Shown piece by piece: positions 48,569-57,862 of a stretch of DNA of 64,000 bases. Location of the stretch: NCBI GenBank assembly GCA_017549105.1, contig JAFYVN010000011.1, forward strand, positions 186,001 through 250,000, given 5' to 3'. The notes under the pieces were generated by a model that ran no database searches, was not told the DNA's origin, and worked only from the letters and a program-made list of their open reading frames with translations. This DNA comes from Clostridia bacterium. Its GTDB lineage: Bacteria; Bacillota; Clostridia; Oscillospirales; Acutalibacteraceae. Numbering within the stretch: position 1 is the stretch's first letter; each line of letters opens with the position of its first letter. The position numbers and the translations under genes are program-made.

Positions 48569-49765
48569 ATGGACGTTTTAACCGCAAAAAAGCTTGTTAT
48601 CGAAGCAGGCGAAAGACTTGTTGAAAACGGTCTTATCGCAAGAACATGGGGCAATGTAAGCTGCCGTGTTGACGATAAAACTTTTGTTATAACTCCCAGC
48701 GGCAAGCCCTATATCGGTCTTACTCCCGATGATATCGTTGAGGTTGCAATCAACACTCTCGAATGGGGCGGCAACGTTAAGCCTTCATCCGAAAAAGGTA
48801 TTCATGCCGAAGTTTATAAGCAGTTCCCCGATGCAAACTTTGTTATCCATACCCACCAGAAGGTTGCTTCCGCAGTAAGCGCACTTTCAAACGGTATTGA
48901 AAAAGTAACCGGCGAAGCTGCAAATCTTATCGGCAATATTATTCATCTTGGCGGCTACGGTCTTCCCGGCACAAAAAAGCTCAAGAAGGGCGTTACCAAT
49001 GCGCTTAAGCTTGGCCCCTCAAAGGCTGTTATTATGGCTCATCACGGTGCTCTTTGCTTCGGTAAAGACAGCGAAGAGGCTTTTGAAGTTGCAAGTTCGC
49101 TTGAGAATGTTTGTACAGATTATATTCTTGCAAACGCAAAAGAAAAGCTCGGATTAAAGTCAGACAATCTCAATGACTTCTGTTCAGAAATTGCTGATAA
49201 ACTCACAAAATCCAAAAAAACTGTTGAAATTGATAAGTCAATGCTGTATAATAGTGTATGCAACAGAGACAGCGGTAAAATTATTTTTACCGAAGCTGAC
49301 GGCTCTGAGGCTTCAATGGATCTCAACAGCGGTGCAACAGATTATGTGCTTTCCGACACAGCCGAGGCTCACAGAAACATATATCTTGCTTGCCCCAAAT
49401 TCAACAATATAATTCATAACTCATCAGAAGAGGTTGTTGCCGTTTCCAGACTCGGCAAAACAATGAAGCCTCTGCTCGATGACTTTGCTCAGATTTGCGG
49501 ACCCACCGTCAAATGCGCAAAAGCTCCCGAATACGTTGCAAAGAAGATTAAAGGCAAAAATGCCGTGCTCATCAAGGATATGGGCGCTCTTTGCTGCGGC
49601 GCAAACGAAGGCGATGCTCAGGCGGTTGATATGATTATGAGCAAAAGTGCCCTTACCTTGCTCACCTCAAAGGTGTTTGGCAAGTCAAAGGCAATCAACC
49701 CTGCCGAAGCCTGGTTAATGAGAATCGTTTATACTCTCAAGTATTCAAAGCAGGCAGAGAAATAA
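48569..49765 (+). CDS. tandem class II aldolase/adducin-domain protein
   Basis: The 398-residue protein has two class II aldolase domains. The first (about 1-200) is intact: RTWGNVSCRV, ITPSG, HAEVYKQFPDANFVIHTHQK and IMAHHGALCFGK, with the zinc His residues. The second (about 225-390) keeps the fold (NSVCNRDSGKIIFT, CPKFNNIIHNSSEEVV, VLIKDMGALCCGANEGDAQA), but HTH has become HNS and HHG has become DMG, so it should not bind zinc. Tandem forms are unusual. Next to a HemL-like aminotransferase, a pathway for a phosphorylated sugar or carbonyl compound is possible. Confidence 0.75.
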   Translation: MDVLTAKKLVIEAGERLVENGLIARTWGNVSCRVDDKTFVITPSGKPYIGLTPDDIVEVAINTLEWGGNVKPSSEKGIHAEVYKQFPDANFVIHTHQKVASAVSALSNGIEKVTGEAANLIGNIIHLGGYGLPGTKKLKKGVTNALKLGPSKAVIMAHHGALCFGKDSEEAFEVASSLENVCTDYILANAKEKLGLKSDNLNDFCSEIADKLTKSKKTVEIDKSMLYNSVCNRDSGKIIFTEADGSEASMDLNSGATDYVLSDTAEAHRNIYLACPKFNNIIHNSSEEVVAVSRLGKTMKPLLDDFAQICGPTVKCAKAPEYVAKKIKGKNAVLIKDMGALCCGANEGDAQAVDMIMSKSALTLLTSKVFGKSKAINPAEAWLMRIVYTLKYSKQAEK

Positions 49766-49816
49766 TTAATTTGACCACTACCATCTTTTGTCCCCCCCGT
49801 TTTATACGAGAAAAAT

Positions 49817-49845
49817 CCGAGGCTTTTGGCCTCGGCTTTTTCTTT
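49817..49845 (+). terminator. terminator after the tandem aldolase gene
   Basis: CCGAGGC (49817-49823) pairs with GCCTCGG (49829-49835), followed by CTTTTTC. Confidence 0.88.
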
Positions 49846-49864
49846 ATACGGGTATTTTGCTATC

Positions 49865-49890
49865 AAAAAAGGCAGCCTTGATTGGCTGCC
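49865..49890 (-). terminator. terminator of the dacF-GNAT operon
   Basis: On the minus strand GGCAGCC (49890-49884) pairs with GGCTGCC (49877-49871), followed by TTTTTT. The two convergent operons therefore each have their own terminator. Confidence 0.85.
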
Positions 49891-49903
49891 GAATTTTTAT
49901 ATA

Positions 49904-51067
49904 TCAGACATTATCCTGACCGTATGCAAAGAAATCAACGGGGAACCAGCCCTGAGCAAATGCGGGAAGGCTGTTTCTGTGATTTGAATAAATTCCGCTG
50001 ATAAAATCAATTGCTCTGAGGTGGTCAAGCTCGATGTCGGGCTTTGCGTCGGTTTCGGTTACGCTCACATTCTTTCCGTCAACGGTGATGCTGAGGTTTT
50101 CGTCACGCTTATATCCGTGAATAAGAACATTGAGAGTGCCTGAGCAAAGGTTCATTCGCTGAGCCTTGATTGCAAGGAAGGCTTCAATGAATTTTCCGAA
50201 ATTAAAAATATTTATCATATCTGCGTTGCCGATTGATGCTCCGCAACAGTATTTTATCATATAATCGCACAGTTCGGTGTCAAAGACGGGAACGCTGAAA
50301 CTTACGCTGTCTGTGCCGATAACATCCATTGCGCAGAGGATAAGGTCGATTGTATCCTCAACATTTGCCGCCTTTATTTCAAGAAGACCTCCGAATTTCT
50401 GAGCGGCAAAATATCCTTTGAATTCACCGTTTTCGTATGCTGCATAGGGAACGGATCTCCAGCTTCGGAGCGCGTCAAGGCAATTCTCACGGTTTCTGTC
50501 CATATAATAAGGAAGCGATTTATAGAGCTCAATGATTTTGTCAACGGTTTCAACATCGCTTTCGGTAATTTCCTTTGCGGTGAAAGCGGTTTTATAATCC
50601 TTACCCTTGATATGAGCGATGTTGCCCTTGTTGATAACAAAATGCTGAACCGAGCCTGTGGGTTCATATCCGAAGTAGCCGTATCTCTGTCTCTGACCGC
50701 CAAGGAGCGAATAGTCGAAATCCTCATCCTTCATAATGTCGAGAGCAAGATTCATCAGCTCAACCATATAGCCTTTGCGGCGCGAATCTTTTGCAACCGC
50801 AACGTTGCCGATGCCCATAATTTTAAGGCTTCTGCCTGCGGCAGTAACGTTGAGAGGATAGCAGCCGATTGCGGCTTTGATTGCTCCGTCTTCTTTGATT
50901 ATAACGTTGTTATAGCCGGGATTATATCGGTCTTTATAAAGCTTCGGAAGAAGTTCCAGAAAGTTTCTTTTTGTTTCTTCGTCGTCTTCCGAAAAGAAAA
51001 CGTCATCAAGCACTTCGAGAAGCTCTTTTTCGTCTTCCTTTGCGCCTCTGCCTTTGAAAAGTTCCAT
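49904..51067 (-). CDS. GNAT acetyltransferase, Eis-like architecture
   Basis: The 387-residue protein has an N-terminal GNAT domain: VAVAKDSRRKGYMVELMN is the acetyl-CoA pyrophosphate loop (R-R-K-G-Y-M) and YSLLGGQRQRYGYFGYEP is the following segment typical of the Eis family. A second GNAT-like part and a C-terminal sterol-carrier-like beta sheet (about 280-387) follow, as in Eis. Substrate not known; amines or aminoglycosides are possible. It lies 12 bp after dacF, in the same operon. AGGAG precedes the ATG. Confidence 0.75.
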   Translation of the reverse strand: MELFKGRGAKEDEKELLEVLDDVFFSEDDEETKRNFLELLPKLYKDRYNPGYNNVIIKEDGAIKAAIGCYPLNVTAAGRSLKIMGIGNVAVAKDSRRKGYMVELMNLALDIMKDEDFDYSLLGGQRQRYGYFGYEPTGSVQHFVINKGNIAHIKGKDYKTAFTAKEITESDVETVDKIIELYKSLPYYMDRNRENCLDALRSWRSVPYAAYENGEFKGYFAAQKFGGLLEIKAANVEDTIDLILCAMDVIGTDSVSFSVPVFDTELCDYMIKYCCGASIGNADMINIFNFGKFIEAFLAIKAQRMNLCSGTLNVLIHGYKRDENLSITVDGKNVSVTETDAKPDIELDHLRAIDFISGIYSNHRNSLPAFAQGWFPVDFFAYGQDNV

Positions 51068-51079
51068 TTTATTTTCTCC

Positions 51080-52450
51080 TTATTTGAGTTTCATAAAATC
51101 GTTGTAGTTGAGAACTCTGTAGTTGCTTCTTTCAGCGGCTTTTTCTTTGTTCTTTTTGCGTTTTCTGAAAATAATGATAATCAGCGCAATGATAATTGCA
51201 ATTGCCGCAATGCGGAAGGGCCAGGAAGAAACAAGGTTTTTAACCAGAGTGCCGAGGAATGAGAAAATGCCGAGCTCAATATCGGTGCTTGCAACAAGGT
51301 CAATTTCTTTTATGACTTTTCCTGCGTAAAGCACTTTTGCACGGCAGATTTTGTCGCCTTTCTTGACGGGAGCTTTAACAAATTCTGGCATTGTGCCTTC
51401 AACGGGTTCAACAAGAAGGCTTCCCGAATCCGTGCCTGCGGGAACAAGGCTGTAGACAGTTTCAGCAGGCGAAAGAGTAAGAAAATCGGTTGTTTTTGCA
51501 TATTTCAGAGGCACCTGAGCAACTATACGGGTTGTGTCCGAAATTGCGACAAGCTCAATGTTTTTGAATGCCCATTCAAACATCTCTTTGCAATCGAGGA
51601 AGGCACCGTTTTCGTTAACGCCGTCACCGTCAACGTCATACATTGTTGAATTGAGGGCAACGCCTATGTAGTTGTAGCCGTCATTGGATGCAACAGCAAC
51701 AACGCATCTGCCGGCAATTGAGGTTGAGCCGGTTTTACCGCCTTTGACGTATTTGCAGTAATAGTCTTTGTATGCGCTGTTCATCAGTCCGTTTGTGTTG
51801 CGGATAACACGCTCTTCCTGAAGGTTTGTGGGTTTGAGAGTATATGTTACTTTGCCGAAGATTTCCGCAAAATCGGGGAGTGTCATTGCGTGCTTAACGA
51901 AAGTTGCCATATCTTCTGCGGTCACATACTGGTCATCGTCATCAAGACCGTGGGGATTGACGAAGTGACTGTTTTTGCAACCGAGTCTTTCTGCAACCTC
52001 GTTCATCATACCGATGAATTTTGCTCTGTCGTTGCCCGAAATAAAGTCGGCAAGCGTGGTTGCGGCTTCGTTTGCGCTCTGAAGAAGAAGGTTGCACAAA
52101 AGATCATAAACGCTCACCTGTTCGCCTGCCTGAAGACCGCCGAGTGAGCTTCCTGTGCCGTCAAGCTCTTTGATTGCGGATTCCGAAACCGTGACAAGCC
52201 GGTTGAGGTTGTCGCAGTTTTCGAGAACAACAATCGCCGTTATAACTTTTGTAAGGCTTGCGGGCGAAGTCTGTTTGCCTGCGTTTTTTGCAAATATGAC
52301 CTCGGAATTATCTGAACTCACAAGCAAAACGCAGTCCGAATAAAGCTCCATCGATTCCATAACATCGTCATACGATGCGTTTGCGGGAACGCAGAAAACC
52401 GAGCCGATCAGAACGGCTGCGGCAAAAATAATGCTGAGTAGTTTTTTCAT
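51080..52450 (-). CDS. D-alanyl-D-alanine carboxypeptidase (DacF-like, PBP5 type)
   Basis: The 456-residue penicillin-binding protein trims the terminal D-Ala from peptidoglycan pentapeptides. It has a signal peptide (1-26), SxxK in TSPASLTK (S65, K68), SxN in LLQSANEAA (S125-N127) and KTG in VKGGKTGSTS (K239-G241), then a beta-rich C-terminal domain and, unusually placed after it, a transmembrane helix (FRIAAIAIIIALIIIIF) with a basic cytoplasmic tail, in place of the usual amphipathic helix. It is first in a two-gene operon with the GNAT gene. Confidence 0.92.
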   Translation of the reverse strand: MKKLLSIIFAAAVLIGSVFCVPANASYDDVMESMELYSDCVLLVSSDNSEVIFAKNAGKQTSPASLTKVITAIVVLENCDNLNRLVTVSESAIKELDGTGSSLGGLQAGEQVSVYDLLCNLLLQSANEAATTLADFISGNDRAKFIGMMNEVAERLGCKNSHFVNPHGLDDDDQYVTAEDMATFVKHAMTLPDFAEIFGKVTYTLKPTNLQEERVIRNTNGLMNSAYKDYYCKYVKGGKTGSTSIAGRCVVAVASNDGYNYIGVALNSTMYDVDGDGVNENGAFLDCKEMFEWAFKNIELVAISDTTRIVAQVPLKYAKTTDFLTLSPAETVYSLVPAGTDSGSLLVEPVEGTMPEFVKAPVKKGDKICRAKVLYAGKVIKEIDLVASTDIELGIFSFLGTLVKNLVSSWPFRIAAIAIIIALIIIIFRKRKKNKEKAAERSNYRVLNYNDFMKLK

Positions 52451-52622
52451 ATTTTCACACCGTTATAAAAAATTTTTTGATAATAAAAGACAGTATATCA
52501 CAAAACTGTTCATTTGTAAATGTTGAATGCACGGTAATTCGGGAATTTTCTTCCCGCACTTGATTTTTATTTAAAAATGAAGTATATTTAACTATATATT
52601 GCAAAAAAAAGGAGCCGTTTGA

Positions 52623-53315
52623 ATGGTTTACATAACCGGTGATATGCACGGAGATTTTTCAAGATTTGATTCCCCTGCGATTAAACAGCTGAAAAAAGAC
52701 GATACTCTTATCATCTGCGGGGATTTCGGTTTTGTCTGGGATAACAGCAAGGCAGAGCAGAAGATTCTTAAAAAACTCGGCAATAAAAAATTCAATATCT
52801 GTTTTGTTGACGGAACTCACGAAAATTTTGAGTTGCTCAATTCATACCCCGTTTCTCTCTGGAACGGCGGTAAGGTTCACAATATCTGCGGCAATGTTTA
52901 CCATCTTATGAGAGGTCAGATTTTTAAAATCGACAATATGACTTTCTTTACGATGGGCGGAGGCGAAAGCCCCGATATCGACATCCGTTTCGAAGAGAAT
53001 GCGTGGTCGAAGTTTGAATTCCCGAGCCGTGAAGAGCTTCTTGAAGGTGCCGCAAATCTCGAAAAGCTCAACTGTCGCATTGATTACGTAATCACCCACG
53101 AGCCTCCCGTTAAAATCAAGAGCTTTTTGAAGCTCAAGGATAACGAAACGGCAAGCGTAACGGGTCTTAATACTTACCTTGAGGAGCTTTCCGAAGCCTG
53201 CCATTTCAGACGCTGGTTCTTCGGCTCAATGCATCTTGATAAATATATCTCAAACTCCCACGTTGCGGTTTTTCAGAATGTTATCAACGCAATCACGGGA
53301 GAGGTTCAGAGATAA
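52623..53315 (+). CDS. calcineurin-like phosphoesterase with altered metal motifs
   Basis: The 230-residue protein begins VYITGDMHGDFSRF (D-x-H), then IICGDFGFVW (GDxxx) and THEPP. In place of GNHE it has DGTHEN, and the final GHxH is GSMHLD. These substitutions are family variants seen in small clostridial metallophosphatases. The Asp/His pairs that remain suffice for a metal site. AAGGAG lies before the ATG. It shares its strand with the ABC pair 31 bp downstream, but is probably independent of it. Confidence 0.75.
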   Translation: MVYITGDMHGDFSRFDSPAIKQLKKDDTLIICGDFGFVWDNSKAEQKILKKLGNKKFNICFVDGTHENFELLNSYPVSLWNGGKVHNICGNVYHLMRGQIFKIDNMTFFTMGGGESPDIDIRFEENAWSKFEFPSREELLEGAANLEKLNCRIDYVITHEPPVKIKSFLKLKDNETASVTGLNTYLEELSEACHFRRWFFGSMHLDKYISNSHVAVFQNVINAITGEVQR

Positions 53316-53346
53316 CGGATTTTTAATATAAACGGAGATGATAAAA

Positions 53347-55080
53347 ATGCTTAAAACTCTTCTGAAACAGACGAAGGGTTATCGCCTTGTTTCTCTGCTG
53401 TCGCCTCTGCTCATAGTGCTTGAGGTTTATATGGAGGTTCAGATTCCGTTCGTTATGGCAGATATGGTCAACAACGGTATCCTCGGCGGCGCGGGAATCG
53501 AATATATCCTTACCGAAGGCGGAAAAATGGTTATAATGGCGCTCGTTTCATTGCTTGCAGGTGCAGGTGCGGCAAGGTTTGCGGCAAAAGCAGGTATGGG
53601 CTTTGGTGCAAATGTCAGAGCGGCTATCTTTGCAAAAATTCAGAACTTCTCTTTCGCAAATATCGACCGTTTCAGCACTCCTTCGCTCATTACCCGAATG
53701 ACAACGGATATCAACACCGTTCAGATGGGTTACACAATGATAATCAGAATGTTCATCCGTTCGCCGATAATGCTTGTCATGGCGTTCACTTATGCTTACA
53801 GAATCAATGCAGACCTTTCAAGGGTTTTTGCAATTGCAGCTCCGATAATGCTTATTCTTCTTGCATCAATGGGCGCGCTTGCGCTTCCGAGATTCAAAAA
53901 GCTGATGAAAAAATATGACGGACTCAACGCATCCATCCAGGAAACGCTTATCGGTGCAAGAGTTGTCAAGGCATTTGTAAGAGCAATGCACGAAAAAGAT
54001 AAATTCAAGCTCTCAAACGATGAACTCAAAGCGGCATCGATTTCGGCTGAAAAGCTGCTTATTCTTGCAGGACCCTTTATGCAGATGACAATTTACGGCT
54101 GCATCATCTCGATTCTCTGGTTCGGCAGCAACCTTGTTATCGGCGGCAAAATGGAAATTGCAGACCTGACCGCTTTCATCACCTATGTCAACAACATCCT
54201 TATGTCGCTTATGATGATTTCGATGATATTCGTTATGGCGATTATGTCTAGAGCGTCAATCACCCGTGTTGCCGAGGTTATCAACGAAGTCCCCGATATC
54301 AACGATGATAATGCAGATCCTTCGCTTACTGTTGAAAACGGTGATATTGATATGGAAAATGTCTGCTTCAAGTATAAGAAAACAGGCAAAAAGAACGTTA
54401 TCGATAATATCAATCTTCACATAAAATCGGGCGAAATCGTAGGCATCATCGGCGGTACGGGTTCGGCAAAAACAACCCTTGTTCAGATGATTCCCCGACT
54501 TTACGATGTTACCGACGGTGTTGTTAAGGTCGGTGGCAAACCCGTTCAGGATTATACTCTTAAAAATCTCCGTGACTCGGTTGCAATGGTGCTTCAGGTC
54601 AACCTTCTTTTCTCGGGCACTATTGAAGACAATCTTCGCTGGGGCAATAAAAATGCAACCAAGGAAGAAATCGAGAATGCCTGCAGAATCGCTCAGGCGC
54701 ACGACTTTATAACATCATTCCCCGACGGATACCAGACCAATCTCGGTCAGGGCGGTGTTAACCTCTCGGGCGGTCAGAAGCAGAGACTCTGCATCGCAAG
54801 AGCGCTTCTCAAATCCCCCAAGGTTCTTATTCTTGACGACAGCACAAGTGCTGTTGATACCGCAACGGATGCAAAAATCCGCGAAGGTCTCAAAGAAAAT
54901 CACGGCGACGTCACAACCCTCATTGTTGCTCAGCGCATCAGCTCAATTCAGCATGCGGATAAAATCATCGTGCTTGATGACGGAAGGATTAACGCAGTCG
55001 GCACTCACGATGAACTTCTCGGCACAAACAAAATCTATACCGAGGTTTATAAATCACAGCAGGAAGGGGGAAAAGAATAA
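53347..55080 (+). CDS. ABC exporter half-transporter A (degenerate ATPase site)
   Basis: A 577-residue half-exporter with six membrane helices (about 15-310) and an ATP-binding domain (about 330-577). Walker A is GGTGSAKTT (about 369-377; Ala in place of the usual Gly), signature LSGGQKQR, and Walker B ILDDSTSAVD, where Asp498 replaces the catalytic glutamate. That is the hallmark of the inactive half of heterodimeric exporters such as TM287/288 or LmrCD. The start was set at ATG 53347 because GGAG abuts the earlier ATG 53338. The partner gene begins at the stop (TAATG). Confidence 0.87.
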   Translation: MLKTLLKQTKGYRLVSLLSPLLIVLEVYMEVQIPFVMADMVNNGILGGAGIEYILTEGGKMVIMALVSLLAGAGAARFAAKAGMGFGANVRAAIFAKIQNFSFANIDRFSTPSLITRMTTDINTVQMGYTMIIRMFIRSPIMLVMAFTYAYRINADLSRVFAIAAPIMLILLASMGALALPRFKKLMKKYDGLNASIQETLIGARVVKAFVRAMHEKDKFKLSNDELKAASISAEKLLILAGPFMQMTIYGCIISILWFGSNLVIGGKMEIADLTAFITYVNNILMSLMMISMIFVMAIMSRASITRVAEVINEVPDINDDNADPSLTVENGDIDMENVCFKYKKTGKKNVIDNINLHIKSGEIVGIIGGTGSAKTTLVQMIPRLYDVTDGVVKVGGKPVQDYTLKNLRDSVAMVLQVNLLFSGTIEDNLRWGNKNATKEEIENACRIAQAHDFITSFPDGYQTNLGQGGVNLSGGQKQRLCIARALLKSPKVLILDDSTSAVDTATDAKIREGLKENHGDVTTLIVAQRISSIQHADKIIVLDDGRINAVGTHDELLGTNKIYTEVYKSQQEGGKE

Positions 55081-57011
55081 TGGCACCCAAGATGAAAAAA
55101 CCTGCAAAGGGCGGTCACGGTCCGAAAGGTCCGATGCCCAAGAATACCAAGGCAACCTTTTCCCGTCTTCTCGGTTATCTCGGCAGGTCAAAAGCAATGC
55201 TCCTGCTGGTCTTTATTTTTGTTGCGTTCAGCGCACTTGCGGGCATTATCGGCACTTCTTTTGTTAAAACGATAACCGATGATTTCCTTTTGCCCATCAT
55301 CGGCTCAGAAATAACAAAAGAGCTTCTTGCTCCCCTTGTCAGAACTCTTGTTTCACTCGGACTTATCTATATTTTCGGCGTTATTTCTTCCTATGCATAT
55401 TCAAGAATTATGCTCCAGGTTGCTCATAAAACGCTCAACACAATCAGAGCGGATCTCTTCAACCATATGATGGATCTGCCGATAAAGTTTTTTGACACTC
55501 ATACTCACGGAGAGCTTATGAGCCGCTACACAAACGATGCGGACGTTCTGCGTGAATGCATCAGTCAGAGCTTTGTTCAGCTTGTATCTTCAACCGTCAC
55601 GGTAGTCGGCACATTCATTATGATGCTTTATTACAGCCCCGTTCTGACGCTTTTTGTTGTTGCGATGCTTTTTATTGCTTTCTTTGTTATCAAAGTGCTT
55701 GGAAAGCAGAGCGCAAAGTATTTCAGAGCGCAGCAGAAATGCGTGGGCGAGGTTAACGGATATATCGAAGAATATATCGAAGGTCTTAAGGTTGTTAAGG
55801 TTTTCTGCCACGAGGATGCGGCAAATAACGGCTTCGGCTCAATCAACGCAAATCTCCGCAATGCCGCAACAAATGCCCATACCTATGCGAGCATTCTTAT
55901 GCCCATTATGGGTAATATGTCTTATATCACCTATGCCGCAACGGCAACAATCGGCTCACTGCTGATTATGACCGTTCCTGAGGAGAATTTCTTTGGAATT
56001 TCGGTTGGTGCGCTGTTTACTTTTCTTATTTATACTCGTCAGTTTTTCCAGCCGATAACCCAGATTTCACAGCAGTTCAACAATATCATTGCTGCCCTTG
56101 CGGGTGCGGAAAGAATTTTTGAAATCATCGATACTCCCGCCGAAGAGGATGAGGGATATGTTACCCTTGTCAATGCAAAGAAGCTCGACAGCGGTGAAAT
56201 CGTTGAATGCGAAGAGAGAACGGGCATCTGGGCATGGAAGCATCCCCACAGCGACGGCACTCTCACTTATACCGAGTGGCAGGGCGATGTCCGTTTCCAC
56301 GACGTAACCTTCAGCTATGACGGCAAAAAGACGGTTCTCAAAAATGTTTCGCTCTACGCAAGACCGGGCGAAAAGATTGCCTTTGTCGGTTCAACCGGTG
56401 CGGGCAAAACAACAATCACCAATCTTATCAACCGCTTTTATGACGTTGACGAAGGTAAAATCACCTATGACGGCATCAACATCAAGAAAATCAAAAAATC
56501 CGAGCTTCGCCGTTCAATGGCGATGGTTCTTCAGGATACCCACCTTTTCACGGGTACTGTAAGGGATAACATTGCTTACGGCAGACTTGACGCGACGGAT
56601 GAAGAAATTGTTGCAGCCGCAAAGCTTGCAAATGCGGACTCGTTCATCACCCGTCTTCCCGACGGATATGACACAATGATTACGGGCGACGGTGCAAACC
56701 TTTCGCAGGGTCAGCGTCAGCTTCTTGCAATCGCAAGAGCAGCCGTTGCAGACCCGCCCGTGCTTATTCTTGACGAGGCAACAAGCTCAATCGACACAAG
56801 AACCGAGCGCCTCATCGAAAAAGGTATGGATAAGCTTATGGAGGGCAGAACGGTATTCGTTATTGCTCACAGACTTTCAACCGTACGCAATTCGAATGCG
56901 ATTATGGTGCTTGAAAACGGCGAAATCATTGAACGAGGCGATCATAACGACCTTATTGCCCAGGAAGGCAAATATTATCAGCTTTATACGGGTCAGTTTG
57001 AATTAGATTAA
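55080..57011 (+). CDS. ABC exporter half-transporter B (active ATPase)
   Basis: The 643-residue partner begins with a basic, glycine/proline-rich cytoplasmic front (PKMKKPAKGGHGPKGPMPKN), has six membrane helices and an ATPase domain with Walker A GSTGAGKTT, signature LSQGQRQ and Walker B LILDEATSSID with the catalytic Glu at about residue 566. Between the membrane part and ATPase lies an extra segment of about 55 residues (EEDEGYVTLVNAKKLDSGEI to GTLTYTEWQGD). It is translationally coupled to half A. Cargo is unknown; drugs, lipids or peptides are possible. Confidence 0.92.
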   Translation: MAPKMKKPAKGGHGPKGPMPKNTKATFSRLLGYLGRSKAMLLLVFIFVAFSALAGIIGTSFVKTITDDFLLPIIGSEITKELLAPLVRTLVSLGLIYIFGVISSYAYSRIMLQVAHKTLNTIRADLFNHMMDLPIKFFDTHTHGELMSRYTNDADVLRECISQSFVQLVSSTVTVVGTFIMMLYYSPVLTLFVVAMLFIAFFVIKVLGKQSAKYFRAQQKCVGEVNGYIEEYIEGLKVVKVFCHEDAANNGFGSINANLRNAATNAHTYASILMPIMGNMSYITYAATATIGSLLIMTVPEENFFGISVGALFTFLIYTRQFFQPITQISQQFNNIIAALAGAERIFEIIDTPAEEDEGYVTLVNAKKLDSGEIVECEERTGIWAWKHPHSDGTLTYTEWQGDVRFHDVTFSYDGKKTVLKNVSLYARPGEKIAFVGSTGAGKTTITNLINRFYDVDEGKITYDGINIKKIKKSELRRSMAMVLQDTHLFTGTVRDNIAYGRLDATDEEIVAAAKLANADSFITRLPDGYDTMITGDGANLSQGQRQLLAIARAAVADPPVLILDEATSSIDTRTERLIEKGMDKLMEGRTVFVIAHRLSTVRNSNAIMVLENGEIIERGDHNDLIAQEGKYYQLYTGQFELD

Positions 57012-57020
57012 AAAATTAAC

Positions 57021-57046
57021 GGCAGGATGCGTTCCTGCCGTTTTTG
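57021..57046 (+). terminator. terminator of the ABC exporter operon
   Basis: CGGCAGGA (57021-57028) pairs with TCCTGCCG (57034-57041), followed by TTTTTG. Confidence 0.9.
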
Positions 57047-57050
57047 TTTA

Positions 57051-57165
57051 ATGAAAAATGAATAATGAAGAATTAATGGTCGCTTTGCTCCGATTTTATA
57101 TATTGGGTGCGGGTGAAACCCGCCCGAAATTTTGCAATTTGCAATTTGCATTCTGAACTCAGCAC
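57051..57165. repeat. heptad-end element with mixed arms
   Basis: The left arm has AATGAAAAATGAATAATGAA (AATGAAT flavour), while the right arm has TTTTGCAATTTGCAATTTGC (TGCAAAT flavour). The core holds GGTCGCTTTGCTCCG and GGGTGCGGGTGAAACCCGCC. Mixed arms in one element show that the flavours belong to one family. It ends at the lexA stop. Confidence 0.65.
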
Positions 57166-57756
57166 TTAATAGTATCTGTAGCTTGCGATAACCTTGCCGA
57201 GGATGATAACTTCGTTAACGATGATGGGGTCCATGGTATCATTTTCGGGCTGAAGACGGAAATGACCGTTTTCCTTATAGAAAGTCTTAACTGTTGCCGA
57301 GTCTTCGATAAGCGCAACAACCTTGTCGCCGTTGAGCGCAGTCGGAGTTCTTTCAACAATAACGATGTCGCCGTCAAGAATGCCGGCATTAATCATACTT
57401 TCGCCTCTGACCTTGAGTGCAAAAAGCTCTTTATCCTGAGCGCCGGGCATCGAGAAGGGAAGGTAGCCTTCGATATCTTCAACAGCGAGAATGGGCTGAC
57501 CTGCGGTTACCGTACCGAGAACGGGAACGTGGGTGACATTATCTGCCTGACCGACGATTTTGATGCATCTTTTGAGCATGGGCGGTCTCTGAATATATCC
57601 TGCGGCTTCGAGCGCATCGAGGTTTGCCTGAACGGATGATGTTGAGCGCAGACCGACTGCCGCACCGATTTCACGCACGCTCGGAGTCATATTTTCTTTG
57701 GCTTTTTCAAGAAGAAATTCATAAATTTTCTGCTGTATAGGGGTAATGGGTTTCAT
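57166..57756 (-). CDS. lexA: SOS repressor LexA
   Basis: The 196-residue LexA has an N-terminal winged helix (ITPIQQKIYEFLLEKAKENM then TPSVREIGAAVGLRSTSSV), the self-cleavage site Ala85-Gly86 in VTAGQPI, and the serine-lysine dyad S120 (RGESM) and K145 (GDKVV). RecA filaments trigger cleavage. Upstream are two SOS-box-like motifs overlapping its promoter (57834-57873), so it is likely autoregulated. A perfect LexA box controls the small gene at 62025. Confidence 0.96.
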   Translation of the reverse strand: MKPITPIQQKIYEFLLEKAKENMTPSVREIGAAVGLRSTSSVQANLDALEAAGYIQRPPMLKRCIKIVGQADNVTHVPVLGTVTAGQPILAVEDIEGYLPFSMPGAQDKELFALKVRGESMINAGILDGDIVIVERTPTALNGDKVVALIEDSATVKTFYKENGHFRLQPENDTMDPIIVNEVIILGKVIASYRYY

Positions 57757-57833
57757 AATTTTTACCTCTTTTCGTAGTGTTTATCATGGTTTGAGCAAGG
57801 GCAAATCCCCTGCGGATAATCTTCTGTAACCCC

Positions 57834-57862
57834 ATTATAGCACAAATGTTCATAAAATGCAA
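57834..57862 (-). promoter_or_regulatory. lexA promoter
   Basis: Reading leftward, TTGCAT (57862-57857), a 17 bp spacer and TATAAT (57839-57834). Both LexA-like boxes fall in it. Confidence 0.8.
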
